DNA of 38,628 nt. Origin: Lachnospiraceae bacterium (GTDB lineage: Bacteria; Bacillota; Clostridia; Lachnospirales; Lachnospiraceae). The translations under genes were made by a program, and so were the position numbers. Where the stretch lies: positions 1 through 38,628 of the forward strand of contig JAIKWF010000087.1 in the NCBI GenBank assembly GCA_024685005.1, written 5' to 3'. The notes beneath the pieces were generated by a model, which had not been told where the DNA came from, did no database searches, and was given only the letters and a program-made list of their open reading frames with translations. This document shows positions 1 to 9,062 of this stretch, one piece after another; positions within the stretch are counted from its first letter, which is position 1, and each line of letters opens with the position of its first letter.

Positions 1-1749
1 GCGCTGTTTTGCCTGATTCCGGCGGCGGGGCAGGTGTTAAACGGTATGTCCTACATGTGCAACAGATGGTGTTTTGCCGCTGCCCTGGCGGCCTGCTTTG
101 CCTTCTCCGCTGTCTGGGAAAAACTGATGGCACCGGAAAAAGAGCAGAAGATTTTTTTGTTTGGGACGTTGTTGGCACTCACAATCCTTTGTCTTTTACT
201 GCAACCTTCAAGAACTGCTGCAGCCTTTTGCGGCATCGTTGTGGGAGCAGTCTTTTTACTGGTGACCTTCCTGCCGGGTAAGATGCAGGTTCGGGAGCTG
301 CTTTGCATGCTCATCGCTTTTGCCGGGATCATCTGCTCCAACGGCTTTGTGCAGAAAGACTATGCAAAAGAAGGCCTGTCCGTCGCAGAAGCACAGGAAC
401 TTCTGATGGTGAGCGAAGTAGCCGATATTGAGCGTGTGTCACAAACGAGCCTTGGGGACGGGGTTGTAGGGTCATTTCTTAAGTCGGACCGGGGGGACGG
501 AGGTGCCGGGCTATTTCGCTATTCGGGCAGGTATCTGACAGAGAATGCCAATCTGCCCAGAAACCTTTCCTCCAGCAACTACTACTGGACTATCAGCAAT
601 CCCTATATCGCACAGAACATGAAAGAGATGGAGCTGTTTGAAACCCTTCTGCATCACAGAACGGGGTATGATGACAGAACCGTGATGAATACACTGGCCG
701 GGGTGAAATATTTTGCGGTTCCCGGGAATCTTCCCGGGTGCGTACCCTATGACTTTATTCCCGTGGAGCAGCCCGCCGGGCCGGGACAGGAGGCTTCCGT
801 ATCCGGTTATTGGATCTACGAAAACACCCATCCCCTGCCCCTTGGATATGTGTATGAAAAGACGGTCGGCAGGGAAAAATGGCAGACCCTTTCTCCGGTG
901 GAAAAACAGGAAACATTGCTGTCAGCGGCATATATGCCGGACTGCGAAGAAGGGAAGGGAGAGGATGATATTTCCTGCGAGACAAAATCCGTCCCCTGCC
1001 ACATGGAAGCGGAAAGCGGGGAGGTAAAGATCGGAGAGAACAGCTTCGAGGTGAATGCCGAAGGGGCAGGTGTAATTCTTTCCTTTTCCGGCGTGCAGGA
1101 TGCTGAGACCTATGTGCGCATCAAGGGCCTTGTTTTCGAAGAGCCGGAGAAGCCCCTTTTGCAAAAGCTATGGGAGCAGCCGGCGGTATCGGCGGATCTG
1201 AGTCTGGAATCTGCCGGAGGCATTTTAAAGGTGCTGACTTACTATACTCCCGACTACAGCTGGTATAACGACAGACATGATTTTTGCGTGAACATGGGAT
1301 ATGAAAAAGAGCCTGCAGAAAAGGTGATCCTCCGGTTTTCAAGGCCGGGGACCTACCGCTTTGAGGACATAGAGATCCTGTGCCAGCCCTTTGAAAACTA
1401 CGCAGAAAAAGCGGAAGCCCTGCGGGCCGGCGGACTTCGCAACTTAGAACTGCAGGACAATGAGATCACGGCAGAGGCCACCGGGAAAAAAGGCTCGGTC
1501 CTTGTGCTGGCAATTCCCTTTGCAAAAGGCTGGAAAGCCTATGTGGACGGGAAAGAGACAAAGCTTCATGTGGCCAATATCAAGTACATGGGGCTTCCCT
1601 TAAGCGAAGGAGAGCACAGCATACGGCTGGTCTATAAGACGCCTCTTCTCGGTCTCGGATTTGCCCTTTCCCTGGCAGGGTGGTGTTTGTGGATCCTGCT
1701 TGGTATCACCGGCAGAAGGAAGAAGGAAAAAAGTACAGCCCCAACATGA
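1..1749 (+). CDS. YfhO-family membrane protein, 3' part (5' end outside window)
   Basis: The reading frame is open from base 1 and ends at a TGA at 1747-1749, so this is the C-terminal part (about 582 codons) of a larger protein. The first residues contain an N-G-M-S-Y-x-x-N-R-W motif followed by hydrophobic segments, as in YfhO-type polytopic membrane proteins involved in glycosylating cell-wall polymers. A long extracytoplasmic region follows. The C-terminal part has the family-like pattern of a 'PFAKGWKAYVDGKE' stretch, a 'GEHSIRLVY' stretch and one last membrane segment, then a short basic tail. A GTG at 34 could be read as a start, but the frame is open upstream and the family is much longer, so truncation by the window edge is the better reading. 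The substrate is not known. Confidence 0.8.
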   Translation, partial: ALFCLIPAAGQVLNGMSYMCNRWCFAAALAACFAFSAVWEKLMAPEKEQKIFLFGTLLALTILCLLLQPSRTAAAFCGIVVGAVFLLVTFLPGKMQVRELLCMLIAFAGIICSNGFVQKDYAKEGLSVAEAQELLMVSEVADIERVSQTSLGDGVVGSFLKSDRGDGGAGLFRYSGRYLTENANLPRNLSSSNYYWTISNPYIAQNMKEMELFETLLHHRTGYDDRTVMNTLAGVKYFAVPGNLPGCVPYDFIPVEQPAGPGQEASVSGYWIYENTHPLPLGYVYEKTVGREKWQTLSPVEKQETLLSAAYMPDCEEGKGEDDISCETKSVPCHMEAESGEVKIGENSFEVNAEGAGVILSFSGVQDAETYVRIKGLVFEEPEKPLLQKLWEQPAVSADLSLESAGGILKVLTYYTPDYSWYNDRHDFCVNMGYEKEPAEKVILRFSRPGTYRFEDIEILCQPFENYAEKAEALRAGGLRNLELQDNEITAEATGKKGSVLVLAIPFAKGWKAYVDGKETKLHVANIKYMGLPLSEGEHSIRLVYKTPLLGLGFALSLAGWCLWILLGITGRRKKEKSTAPT

Positions 1750-1835
1750 ACAGGTACTCTGAAGGAAGGGAAGAAATGATCCCGGGAAAAACCGGAGAAG
1801 AATCCGAGAATAAGGACATAGAAAAGCAGAAACTG

Positions 1836-1844
1836 TGGTATAAT
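1836..1844 (+). promoter_or_regulatory. Extended -10 promoter before the Ig-like gene
   Basis: TGG followed by a perfect TATAAT (1839-1844) gives an extended -10 element. No good -35 hexamer stands 17 bp upstream, which is normal for this promoter type. An AGGAGGAGG ribosome site follows at about 1861-1869, before the ATG at 1875. Confidence 0.55.
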
Positions 1845-1874
1845 GCGTAAAAAGCAAAAAAGGAGGAGGATAAT

Positions 1875-2385
1875 ATGAACCGAAAACAAAAGATCCTGAC
1901 CCATCTGGCAGGCATAGCTATCGCCCTGGCATTTTTCCTGGGTGTATCCGCACTGCCGGTTTGTGCCATTGAGGAGGTGCAGCCGGCCAAGGTCAAAATA
2001 CAGGCCCTTGTGGCAAATCAAATGATACCGGATCTGACACCTGGCTTGCACCCACCGACAAAATGAATGTGCCCGGCAGATAAACGCTGAAACTGTTGCA
2101 AAGAAGGTTACCCTGACAGCAAAAAAAGCCACCATTAAGAAGTCTAAAACGACCGTGAAATACACGGTGAAGGTGAAATCGGAAAATAAGCCTGTGAAGG
2201 GCTTGCAGCTCAAGCTGAAAATCCAGAAGAAAATATATAAGGCAAAGACCAACAGCAAGGGTGTTGCAACCTTTAAGATCAAAACGAAGAAGCTGAAGAA
2301 AGGATCCTCCCAGGCTACAGTATCCTGGAAAGGTAATGAGAAATATAAGAAAACGACGAAGAAAGTAAAGGTCACAGTGAAGTGA
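1875..2385 (+). pseudogene. Frameshifted secreted protein with Ig-like domain
   Basis: An ATG at 1875 with a strong ribosome site opens a signal peptide (basic start, hydrophobic core, likely cleavage after PVCA near residue 35). This frame stops at 2064-2066. A second frame carries a protein-like stretch (SDTWLAPTDK, about 2033-2062) and stops at 2081-2083. A third frame then encodes, up to 2385, a Lys/Thr-rich domain with the pattern K-Y-T-V-K-V-K ... K-T-N-S-K-G-V-A-T-F ... V-S-W-K-G-N. That pattern is typical of Ig-like beta-sandwich repeats in surface proteins. The last frame is open upstream to at least about 2050. I read the locus as one secreted Ig-like protein broken by two frameshifts or a small indel cluster. 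The alternative is two short genes, but the second part has no ribosome site or convincing start. Confidence 0.6.
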
Positions 2386-2427
2386 GAACTGAAACGGGAT
2401 TTTTTGAAAAGAAAGGATGACGTGCGG

Positions 2428-3807
2428 ATGAAAAAGAAACATAAGATCACAATGCTTACGCTGGCAATGACACTGGCGGCAGCAAGCTCCCTATATATGA
2501 GTGAAGTGCCGGTATGGGCAGGTCAGGGGGCAGAAGAGAGTCTGGACCCACAGGGGGATACAAAAAATGGAAAGTGCGGAAAAAATGTTTCCTACAGCCT
2601 TGATACGGAAACCGGGGTCATGGTCATCAGCGGAACGGAGAAGATGACGGACTATCTTTACAGTCCTCCGGATTATTATTTCGATGCGGGCCTGATCAAA
2701 AAAGTGATCATAGAGAAGGGCGTAACAAGCATCGGAGATCGTGCCTTTCAGGGATGCTTATCCATGACGGATATAGAGATCCCGGACAGTGTGGTGAGTA
2801 TAGGCATGTGCGCTTTTTCCGGCTGCGAGAGTCTGACGAATATAAAGCTTCCCGCCGGAGTGAGCAGTATTGAGGCTAGTGCCTTTCAGGCCTGCCGCGC
2901 TCTTAAGGAACTGGAAATCCCGGCAGGGGTGACAGAGATCAAAGATGGAACTTTTTCCGAATGTGAGAGTCTTACCCATATCACCATCCCGGAAAGCGTA
3001 ACAAGCATTGGAGAAACGGCTTTTTACGCATGCGGAAAACTGACTGATGTGGAGATCACCAATAAAGACTGCGTCATTGCCGATAAGACCTTTGTGATTT
3101 ATGATGAGGAATCGGATACGTACAAACCCATCCCGGGACTGAAGATTCATGCACCAAAGGGCAGTAAGGCAGAGGCCTATGCCGCGAAAAACGGGATCAC
3201 CTTTGAGGCAACGCAGGGATCATCTGATCCCCAGCCGGACCCTGCGCCGGATCCCACTCCCGATCCTTCCGGAAAGGAAAATGATCCGTCCAAGGATCCC
3301 CAAGGCGGCGAGAAACAGGTGACCGATGATAGCGGCAACACCTTTAAAAATAAAGCCGGCCAGCCGGAAGAAGCAGGAACCGAACTGCAGGATAAGACTT
3401 TGAAGTATACCGTCACCTCCGCAAAGACAGGACTTGCCCAGCTGACGGTAAAAGAGTGCATCGATGAGAAAGCCACCACCCTTACCATCCCCGATGAGAT
3501 CACCTTAAACGAAGTGACTTACAAGGTGACGGGTTTTGATGCCAAGGCTTTTAAGAAAAATAAAAAGATCAAAAAGATCGTTATCGGCGCAAACGTCACA
3601 AGCATTCCGAAGAATGCCTTCAAGGGTTATAAGAACCTCAGGACCATCGTGATCAAAACGAAAAAGCTGAAGGCAAAGAGCGTTGCAAAGGGCGCATTCA
3701 AAGGCCTTGGAAAGGGCGTTACCATCAAAACCCCCAAGGGGAAGAAAAAAGCGTATAAGAGTCTGTTCCGAAAGAAGGGGCTCTCCGGAAAAGTAAAAGT
3801 GAAATAG
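2428..3807 (+). CDS. BspA-like leucine-rich repeat surface protein
   Basis: Secreted protein of 459 residues. I choose ATG 2428 rather than the upstream TTG at 2404 because GAAAGGA precedes it and it opens directly into a signal peptide (KKKHK, hydrophobic core, likely cleavage near VWAGQ). Residues of about 85-215 hold four or five BspA/LRR_5 repeats with the pattern 'I-P-x-x-V-T-S-I-G-x-x-A-F-x-x-C-x-x-L-T-x-I'. An Asp/Pro-rich linker follows (DPQPDPAPDPTPDP). A C-terminal region of about 130 residues has another LRR-like unit (TSIPKNAFKGYKNL) and a very basic end rich in KKLK/GKKK. No LPXTG motif or membrane anchor is visible, so it is probably released or held by charge on the wall. Such proteins usually bind host or matrix ligands; the ligand is unknown. 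Confidence 0.85.
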   Translation: MKKKHKITMLTLAMTLAAASSLYMSEVPVWAGQGAEESLDPQGDTKNGKCGKNVSYSLDTETGVMVISGTEKMTDYLYSPPDYYFDAGLIKKVIIEKGVTSIGDRAFQGCLSMTDIEIPDSVVSIGMCAFSGCESLTNIKLPAGVSSIEASAFQACRALKELEIPAGVTEIKDGTFSECESLTHITIPESVTSIGETAFYACGKLTDVEITNKDCVIADKTFVIYDEESDTYKPIPGLKIHAPKGSKAEAYAAKNGITFEATQGSSDPQPDPAPDPTPDPSGKENDPSKDPQGGEKQVTDDSGNTFKNKAGQPEEAGTELQDKTLKYTVTSAKTGLAQLTVKECIDEKATTLTIPDEITLNEVTYKVTGFDAKAFKKNKKIKKIVIGANVTSIPKNAFKGYKNLRTIVIKTKKLKAKSVAKGAFKGLGKGVTIKTPKGKKKAYKSLFRKKGLSGKVKVK

Positions 3808-3833
3808 CAGGCGGATTTACTGCAAACAAAAGA

Positions 3834-3862
3834 TTGCAAACAGTTTTTTCCTATGTTAAAAT
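3834..3862 (+). promoter_or_regulatory. Promoter of the butyryl-CoA operon
   Basis: A -35 of TTGCAA (3834-3839) lies exactly 17 bp from a -10 of TAAAAT (3857-3862), and TG at 3854-3855 makes an extended -10. The leader to thl is about 60 nt. GGAGG (3913-3917) stands 9 nt before the ATG at 3927; the ATG at 3922 is out of frame. Confidence 0.7.
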
Positions 3863-3926
3863 AATGTGCAGTGGGCGCTGAAACTGATGTCAGCGTGCTA
3901 AGAAAAACGAACGGAGGAAAAATGTT

Positions 3927-5123
3927 ATGGCAAGAAAAGTTGTTTTAGCAGGTGCATGTCGTACTGCTATCGGCACCATGGGCGGCGGTCTTTCTACTAC
4001 ACCGGCAGAGAAGCTCGGCTCCATCGTGATCAAGGAGGCGTTAAACCGCGCAGGTGTTAAGCCTGAAGATGTAGATCACGTTTACATGGGTTGTGTAATC
4101 CAGGCAGGTCAGGGACAGAATGTGGCTCGTCAGGCCAGCATTCATGCAGGAATCCCCAATGAGACACCTGCAGTTACCGTCAATGTTGTATGCGGTTCCG
4201 GTCTGAACTGTGTAAACATGGCTGCTCAGATGATCCAGGCAGGAGATGCCGACATCGTAGTTGCAGGCGGTATGGAGAATATGTCCATGGCACCTTTTGC
4301 AATCCCCAACGGCCGTTACGGTTATCGTATGATGTGGCCTTCCCAGAGCAAGGGCGGCATCGTGGATACCATGGTAAACGATGCACTGTGGGATGCATTC
4401 AATGATTATCACATGATCACCACTGCAGATAACATCGCAAGAGAGTGGAATCTTACCAGAGAAGAACTTGACGAGTTTGCATTAAAGAGCCAGCAGAAGG
4501 CTTGTGCAGCACAGGAAAGCGGTGCATTCAAGAAAGAGATCGTTCCTGTGGAGATCAAGAAGAAAAAAGAGACCGTAATGTTTGATACCGACGAAGGCCC
4601 CAGAGCAGGATCCACCATTGAGAGCCTTGCAAAACTTCGTCCCATCAATCCCGACGGTTTCGTAACCGCAGGTAATGCATCCGGAATCAATGACGGTGCA
4701 GCAGCCATCGTGGTTATGAGCGAAGAGAAAGCAAAAGAGCTTGGCGTTAAGCCCATGGCTACTTTCGTAGCAGGAGCACTGGCAGGCTGCAGACCCGAAG
4801 TTATGGGTATCGGTCCTGTTCCCGCTTCCAAGAAGGCTATGGAAAAAGCAGGCTTCAAGATTGAAGATTTCGATATCATCGAGGCAAACGAAGCATTTGC
4901 GGCACAGTCCGTAGCAGTTGGAAAAGAGCTTGGCATTGATGTTGACAAGCAGCTCAACCCCAACGGCGGTGCAATCGCACTGGGACATCCCGTAGGAGCT
5001 TCCGGAGCACGTATCCTGGTTACCCTGCTTCATGAGATGGAAGCAAAGGATGCAAAGAAAGGTCTTGCAACCCTTTGCATCGGCGGCGGTATGGGATGTG
5101 CTACCATCGTTGAGCGCGAGTAA
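3927..5123 (+). CDS. thl: Acetyl-CoA C-acetyltransferase (thiolase)
   Basis: Thiolase of 398 residues, the full length of the family. It condenses two acetyl-CoA to acetoacetyl-CoA in the cytoplasm, the first step of butyrate formation. Active-site residues are in place: nucleophile Cys89 in '[10 protein letters not shown]', His354 in '[11 protein letters not shown]', and the base Cys384 in '[11 protein letters not shown]'. The NEAFAAQ motif of the thiolase C-terminal domain is also present. It is the first gene of the operon thl-crt-hbd-bcd-etfB-etfA, with a clear promoter and ribosome site. Codons look strongly selected (many CGT, GGT, GCA, CTG, AAG), consistent with high expression. A 90-nt gap holding a hairpin separates it from crt, so thl mRNA may accumulate separately from the rest. 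Confidence 0.97.
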   Translation: MARKVVLAGACRTAIGTMGGGLSTTPAEKLGSIVIKEALNRAGVKPEDVDHVYMGCVIQAGQGQNVARQASIHAGIPNETPAVTVNVVCGSGLNCVNMAAQMIQAGDADIVVAGGMENMSMAPFAIPNGRYGYRMMWPSQSKGGIVDTMVNDALWDAFNDYHMITTADNIAREWNLTREELDEFALKSQQKACAAQESGAFKKEIVPVEIKKKKETVMFDTDEGPRAGSTIESLAKLRPINPDGFVTAGNASGINDGAAAIVVMSEEKAKELGVKPMATFVAGALAGCRPEVMGIGPVPASKKAMEKAGFKIEDFDIIEANEAFAAQSVAVGKELGIDVDKQLNPNGGAIALGHPVGASGARILVTLLHEMEAKDAKKGLATLCIGGGMGCATIVERE

Positions 5124-5138
5124 GGAAACCTAATAGAG

Positions 5139-5170
5139 ATCGCAGGGGGCAAAATGCCTCCTGCGATTTT
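5139..5170 (+). terminator. Intercistronic hairpin between thl and crt (attenuator-like)
   Basis: Bases 5139-5150 (ATCGCAGGGGGC) pair with 5156-5167 (GCCTCCTGCGAT) as a 12-bp stem with one G-U pair and a 5-nt AAAAT loop. Four T follow immediately (5167-5170), then a mixed GTGGCGTTT. The stem is terminator-grade but the T-tract is short, so it may be a partial terminator or an mRNA-end stabiliser inside the operon. Confidence 0.6.
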
Positions 5171-5213
5171 GTGGCGTTTATAAACAACCTCTCAAAAAGA
5201 AGGGAGAAACAAA

Positions 5214-6005
5214 ATGGAGTTTATCAAATACGAAACAGAAGGCGCAGTGGGAACCATTACCATCAGCCGTGAGAAAGCACTCAACGCCCTGAATTCCCAG
5301 GTGCTTGAAGAGCTGGATCAGACCCTTGACAGTGTGGATCTTTCCACCATCCGCTGCCTGATCTTAACAGGCGCAGGAGAGAAGTCCTTTGTAGCAGGTG
5401 CTGACATCGGAGAGATGAGTACCCTGACCAAGGCTGAAGGCGAAGCCTTCGGTAAGAAGGGAAACGACGTATTCCGCAAGCTTGAGACCTTCCCCATTCC
5501 CGTGATCGCAGCCGTTAACGGCTTTGCACTGGGCGGCGGATGCGAGATCTCCATGAGCTGCGATATCCGCATCTGCTCCGACAATGCAGTATTCGGACAG
5601 CCTGAGGTAGGCCTCGGCATTACCCCCGGATTCGGCGGAACCCAGAGACTTGCCCGTCTGGTAAGCCCGGGTATGGCAAAACAGCTGATCTACACCGCTC
5701 GTAACATCAAGGCGGATGAAGCTTACAGAATCGGTCTTGTGAATGCCGTATATCCCCAGGAGGAGCTGCTCCCCGCAGCACAGAAGATGGCAGCAGGCAT
5801 TGCAATGAACGCACCCATCGCTGTTCGCAACTGCAAGAAAGCCATCAACGACGGACTGCAGGTAGATATGGATGCAGCCATCGTCATCGAAGAGAAACTC
5901 TTCGGCGACTGCTTCGAGACAGAAGATCAGAAAGCAGGAATGGGCAACTTCCTTGAGAAAGATAAAGAGAAGAAGTTAAAACACGTTCCTTTCAAGAACT
6001 GCTAA
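5214..6005 (+). CDS. crt: 3-hydroxybutyryl-CoA dehydratase (crotonase)
   Basis: Crotonase-fold enzyme of 263 residues that dehydrates 3-hydroxybutyryl-CoA to crotonyl-CoA. The oxyanion-hole region 'FVAGADIGEM' (about residues 59-68) and the 'NGFALGGGCE' motif are clear. The two catalytic glutamates are Glu111 (end of GGGCE) and Glu131 (in QPEVGLG), and 'GITPGFGGTQRL' follows as in authentic hydratases rather than in isomerases that lack one Glu. The ATG at 5214 is preceded by AAGAAGGGAG. It lies second in the operon, between the thl hairpin and the large inverted repeat upstream of hbd. Confidence 0.96.
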   Translation: MEFIKYETEGAVGTITISREKALNALNSQVLEELDQTLDSVDLSTIRCLILTGAGEKSFVAGADIGEMSTLTKAEGEAFGKKGNDVFRKLETFPIPVIAAVNGFALGGGCEISMSCDIRICSDNAVFGQPEVGLGITPGFGGTQRLARLVSPGMAKQLIYTARNIKADEAYRIGLVNAVYPQEELLPAAQKMAAGIAMNAPIAVRNCKKAINDGLQVDMDAAIVIEEKLFGDCFETEDQKAGMGNFLEKDKEKKLKHVPFKNC

Positions 6006-6017
6006 TTATAAAAATGA

Positions 6018-6104
6018 GCATCGGGCTTTGACGGATGTTGTTCCGGAAACGACCGGAGCAGAGCGATTCGGAGTTTCCGGAATGACATCCGAGAAGACCG
6101 ATGC
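6018..6104 (+). repeat. 87-bp imperfect inverted repeat between crt and hbd
   Basis: The outer arms GCATCGG (6018-6024) and CCGATGC (6098-6104) pair. Inward, CTT/AAG, GGATGT/ACATCC and TTCCGGAAAC/GTTTCCGGAA (6041-6050 with 6073-6082) also pair, separated by small symmetric internal loops. The apical loop is about 22 nt. There is no T-tract after it, so it is not a terminator. As RNA it would form one long rod between the crt stop and the hbd ribosome site. It could be a processing or stability element, or the relic of a small palindromic mobile repeat. Confidence 0.75.
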
Positions 6105-6138
6105 GGAGTAAATAATCATATAAAAGGAGGAATTACTA

Positions 6139-7011
6139 ATGAAGGTAGGCGTAATCGGTGCCGGCACCATGGGACAGGGCATTGCCAAAGCATTTGCCCA
6201 GATCGACGGCTATGAAGTAGCTCTTTGCGATATCAAGCAGGAGTGGGCTGAAGGCGGAAAGGACAAGATCGCAAAAGGATATGCGAAGCTTGTTGCAAAA
6301 GAGAAAATGACACAGGAGAAGGCTGACGGAATCCTGGCAAAGATCACTCCCGGATTAAAGGAAGACCTTTGCGCTGACTGCGATCTGATCGTAGAAGCTG
6401 CATTCGAGAATATGGAAGTTAAGAAGACCACTTTCGCAGAGCTTGACAAGATCTGCAAGCCTGAGTGTGTATTCGCATCCAACACCTCTTCTCTTTCCAT
6501 TACCGAGATCGGTAACGGACTGAACAGACCCATGGTTGGTATGCATTTCTTCAATCCTGCTGACCGTATGAAACTCATCGAGGTTATTGCAGGTGTGAAC
6601 ACCCCTGTTGAAACTGTAGATACCATCAAGAAGATCTCCGAAGAGATCGGCAAGACCCCCGTTCAGGTTAATGAAGCTGCAGGTTTCGTAGTAAACCGTA
6701 TCCTGATCCCCATGATCAACGAAGCTGCTTTCATCAAGATGGAAGGCGTTTCCGATATCGCAGGTATCGACGCAGCTATGAAGCTTGGTGCAAATCATCC
6801 TATGGGACCCCTTGAGCTGGGTGATTTCGTAGGTCTTGACATCTGCCTTGCCATCATGGATGTACTTTACAATGAGACAGGCGATTCCAAGTATCGCGCA
6901 TGCCCGCTGATCCGCAAGATGGTACGCGGCGGCAACCTTGGTGTAAAGAGCGGTAAGGGCTTCTACGTATACAACGAAGACCGCACCAAAACACCGGTGG
7001 ATGCACTGTAA
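6139..7011 (+). CDS. hbd: 3-hydroxybutyryl-CoA dehydrogenase
   Basis: NAD(P)-dependent dehydrogenase of 290 residues that reduces acetoacetyl-CoA to 3-hydroxybutyryl-CoA. The N-terminal Rossmann motif is 'GAGTMGQG' (residues 7-14). The catalytic region has 'ASNTSSLS' and His136 in 'GMHFFNPADRMKLIEVI'. The C-terminal helical domain begins near 'EAAGFVVNRIL' and ends with 'KSGKGFYVYNED', as in Hbd/FadB C-domains. An AAAAGGAGG site precedes the ATG. Although hbd acts before crt, it is third in the operon, as in several Clostridia. Its upstream inverted repeat may set its expression apart from crt. Confidence 0.96.
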   Translation: MKVGVIGAGTMGQGIAKAFAQIDGYEVALCDIKQEWAEGGKDKIAKGYAKLVAKEKMTQEKADGILAKITPGLKEDLCADCDLIVEAAFENMEVKKTTFAELDKICKPECVFASNTSSLSITEIGNGLNRPMVGMHFFNPADRMKLIEVIAGVNTPVETVDTIKKISEEIGKTPVQVNEAAGFVVNRILIPMINEAAFIKMEGVSDIAGIDAAMKLGANHPMGPLELGDFVGLDICLAIMDVLYNETGDSKYRACPLIRKMVRGGNLGVKSGKGFYVYNEDRTKTPVDAL

Positions 7012-7061
7012 TAAAAGAAAGTAAAATGATTTACAAGAATAAAAGGAGGAAGTAATCAATC

Positions 7062-8234
7062 ATGGATTTTACTTTGAGCAAAGAACATGAAATGGCGAAA
7101 CAGCTTTTTGCTGAATTCGCTGAAAAAGAAGTAAAGCCGCTGGCACAGGAAGTAGATGAAACAGAAACCTTCCCTCGTCAGACCGTTGAAAAAATGGCAA
7201 GATACGGCTTTATGGGTATCCCCGTTCCCAAGGAGTACGGCGGACAGGGTTGTGATGCCCTGACCTATGCAATGTGCGTAGAGGAGCTTTCCAAAGTTTG
7301 CGGTACCACAGGCGTTATCGTTTCCGCACACACCTCTCTTTGCGTAGATCCCATCCTGACCTACGGAACAGAAGAGCAGAAGCAGAAATATCTGCCTGAC
7401 CTGGCATCCGGCAAGAAGATCGGTGCTTTCGGTCTTACCGAGCCCGGCGCAGGTACCGATGCACAGGGACAGCAGACTAAGGCTGTATTCGATGAAGCAA
7501 CCAATGAGTGGGTACTGAACGGTTCCAAGTGCTTCATCACCAACGGTAAGGAAGCTGACGTTTATATCGTTATCGCAGTTACCGGCAAGATCGAGAAGCG
7601 CGGCAAGATGATGAAGGAGATCTCTTCCTTTATCGTAGAAAAAGGAACTCCCGGATTTACCTTCGGTACCAAGGAAAACAAGATGGGTATCCGTGGTTCA
7701 TCCACTTACGAGCTGATCTTTACCGACTGCCGCATCCCTGCAGATGCTCTGCTGGGCGCAAAGGGCAAGGGCTTCAACATCGCAATGCACACCCTTGACG
7801 GCGGACGTATCGGTATCGCTGCACAGGCACTTGGTCTGGCAGAAGGCGCTCTTGATACTACCGTTGCTTATGTTAAGGAGAGAAAGCAGTTCGGCCGCAG
7901 CATCGCACAGTTCCAGAACACCCAGTTCGTTCTGGCTGACCTTGCAACCAAGGTAGAGGCTGCAAAGCTTCTGGTTTACAAGGCTGCTATGAAGAAAGCT
8001 GAGTTTGCAAAGAATCCCAAGACTTCCTACTCTGTAGAAGCTGCTATGGCTAAGCTTGCAGCTGCTGAGATCGCTATGGAAGTTACCACCAAGTGCGTAC
8101 AGCTTCATGGTGGATACGGTTACATCAGAGAGTATGATGTAGAGCGTATGATGCGTGATGCTAAGATCACCGAGATCTATGAAGGAACCAGCGAGGTTCA
8201 GAGAATGGTTATCTCTGCCTCTCTCTTGAAATAA
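7062..8234 (+). CDS. bcd: Butyryl-CoA dehydrogenase
   Basis: Acyl-CoA dehydrogenase of 390 residues that reduces crotonyl-CoA to butyryl-CoA with FAD. The family motif '[16 protein letters not shown]' binds flavin and substrate. The catalytic base is Glu374 in '[12 protein letters not shown]'. '[20 protein letters not shown]' near the C-terminus is also diagnostic. It is followed 19 nt later by etfB, so it should form the Bcd-EtfAB complex that couples crotonyl-CoA reduction to ferredoxin reduction by electron bifurcation in butyrate-forming Clostridia. The bifurcating role is inferred from gene context. The ribosome site is AAAGGAGGAAG. Confidence 0.96.
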   Translation: MDFTLSKEHEMAKQLFAEFAEKEVKPLAQEVDETETFPRQTVEKMARYGFMGIPVPKEYGGQGCDALTYAMCVEELSKVCGTTGVIVSAHTSLCVDPILTYGTEEQKQKYLPDLASGKKIGAFGLTEPGAGTDAQGQQTKAVFDEATNEWVLNGSKCFITNGKEADVYIVIAVTGKIEKRGKMMKEISSFIVEKGTPGFTFGTKENKMGIRGSSTYELIFTDCRIPADALLGAKGKGFNIAMHTLDGGRIGIAAQALGLAEGALDTTVAYVKERKQFGRSIAQFQNTQFVLADLATKVEAAKLLVYKAAMKKAEFAKNPKTSYSVEAAMAKLAAAEIAMEVTTKCVQLHGGYGYIREYDVERMMRDAKITEIYEGTSEVQRMVISASLLK

Positions 8235-8253
8235 GTTTAAGGAGGAAAAAAAC

Positions 8254-9045
8254 GTGAAAGTCGTTGTATGTATTAAGCAGGTACCGGATACCAAGGGCGG
8301 CGTATCTTTCAATCCCGACGGTACACTGAACAGAGCAGCTATGCTGGCTATCATGAATCCGGATGACAAAGCCGGACTGGAAGCAGCTCTTCGTTTAAAA
8401 GATCAATACGGTGCAGAGGTTACTGTTCTTACCATGGGTCTTCCCAAGGCAGCAGACGTTCTGCGCGAGGCAATTGCCATGGGCGCTGACAAGGGCGTCC
8501 TGGTAACCGACAGAGTGCTGGGTGGTGCCGATACATGGGCAACCTCCACCACCATCGCAGGTGCACTGAGAAATCTTGAGTATGACCTGATCATCACCGG
8601 CCGTCAGGCTATCGACGGTGATACCGCTCAGGTTGGTCCTCAGATCGCTGAGCATCTTGGTCTTCCCGTAATTTCTTACGCACAGAAGATCGAGGTAAAT
8701 GAGTCTGCAAAGACCGTTACCGTTCAGAGACAGTATGATGACAGATATCATGTAGTGGAAGCAAAAATGCCCTGCCTGATCACCGCTCTTTCCGAGCTGA
8801 ATGATCCCCGTTACATGACCGTAGGCGGTATTTTTGATGCATGTGCAGCAGAGATCACAACCTGGGGCCGCGCAGACCTGAAGGACGTTGAGGATTGCAA
8901 CCTGGGTCTGAAGGGATCACCGACCAAGATCGCAAAGGCTTCCGATAAGGTAAAGAAGGGTGCCGGCACAAAGGTTACTCCCGATTCACCGGAAGAGGCA
9001 GCACAGTACATTACAGATCGTTTGCTTGAGAAACATATCATTTAA
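8254..9045 (+). CDS. etfB: Electron transfer flavoprotein, beta subunit
   Basis: EtfB of 263 residues, starting at GTG 8254 after TAAGGAGG; no ATG is near. It opens with 'MKVVVCIKQVPDTKG', the standard EtfB start, and has 'AIAMGADKGVLVTD' and 'TGRQAIDGDTAQVGPQIAE', the ADP/FAD-binding signature. EtfB pairs with EtfA to carry electrons to Bcd; in Bcd-linked ETFs of anaerobes it holds the second, bifurcating flavin. It lies between bcd and etfA. Confidence 0.95.
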   Translation: MKVVVCIKQVPDTKGGVSFNPDGTLNRAAMLAIMNPDDKAGLEAALRLKDQYGAEVTVLTMGLPKAADVLREAIAMGADKGVLVTDRVLGGADTWATSTTIAGALRNLEYDLIITGRQAIDGDTAQVGPQIAEHLGLPVISYAQKIEVNESAKTVTVQRQYDDRYHVVEAKMPCLITALSELNDPRYMTVGGIFDACAAEITTWGRADLKDVEDCNLGLKGSPTKIAKASDKVKKGAGTKVTPDSPEEAAQYITDRLLEKHII

Positions 9046-9062
9046 TAAAGGTGGTGAAAAAG

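Noticed and set aside
1632-2450. 272-codon frame on the minus strand
   Set aside because: It is antisense to Lys-rich coding sequence and reads as Phe/Leu-rich noise, with no ribosome site; it is a shadow of the genes on the plus strand.
3808-3850. Terminator after the BspA-like gene
   Set aside because: Only ACTG/CAGT could pair before the T-run, with a loop of about 18 nt; too weak to call.
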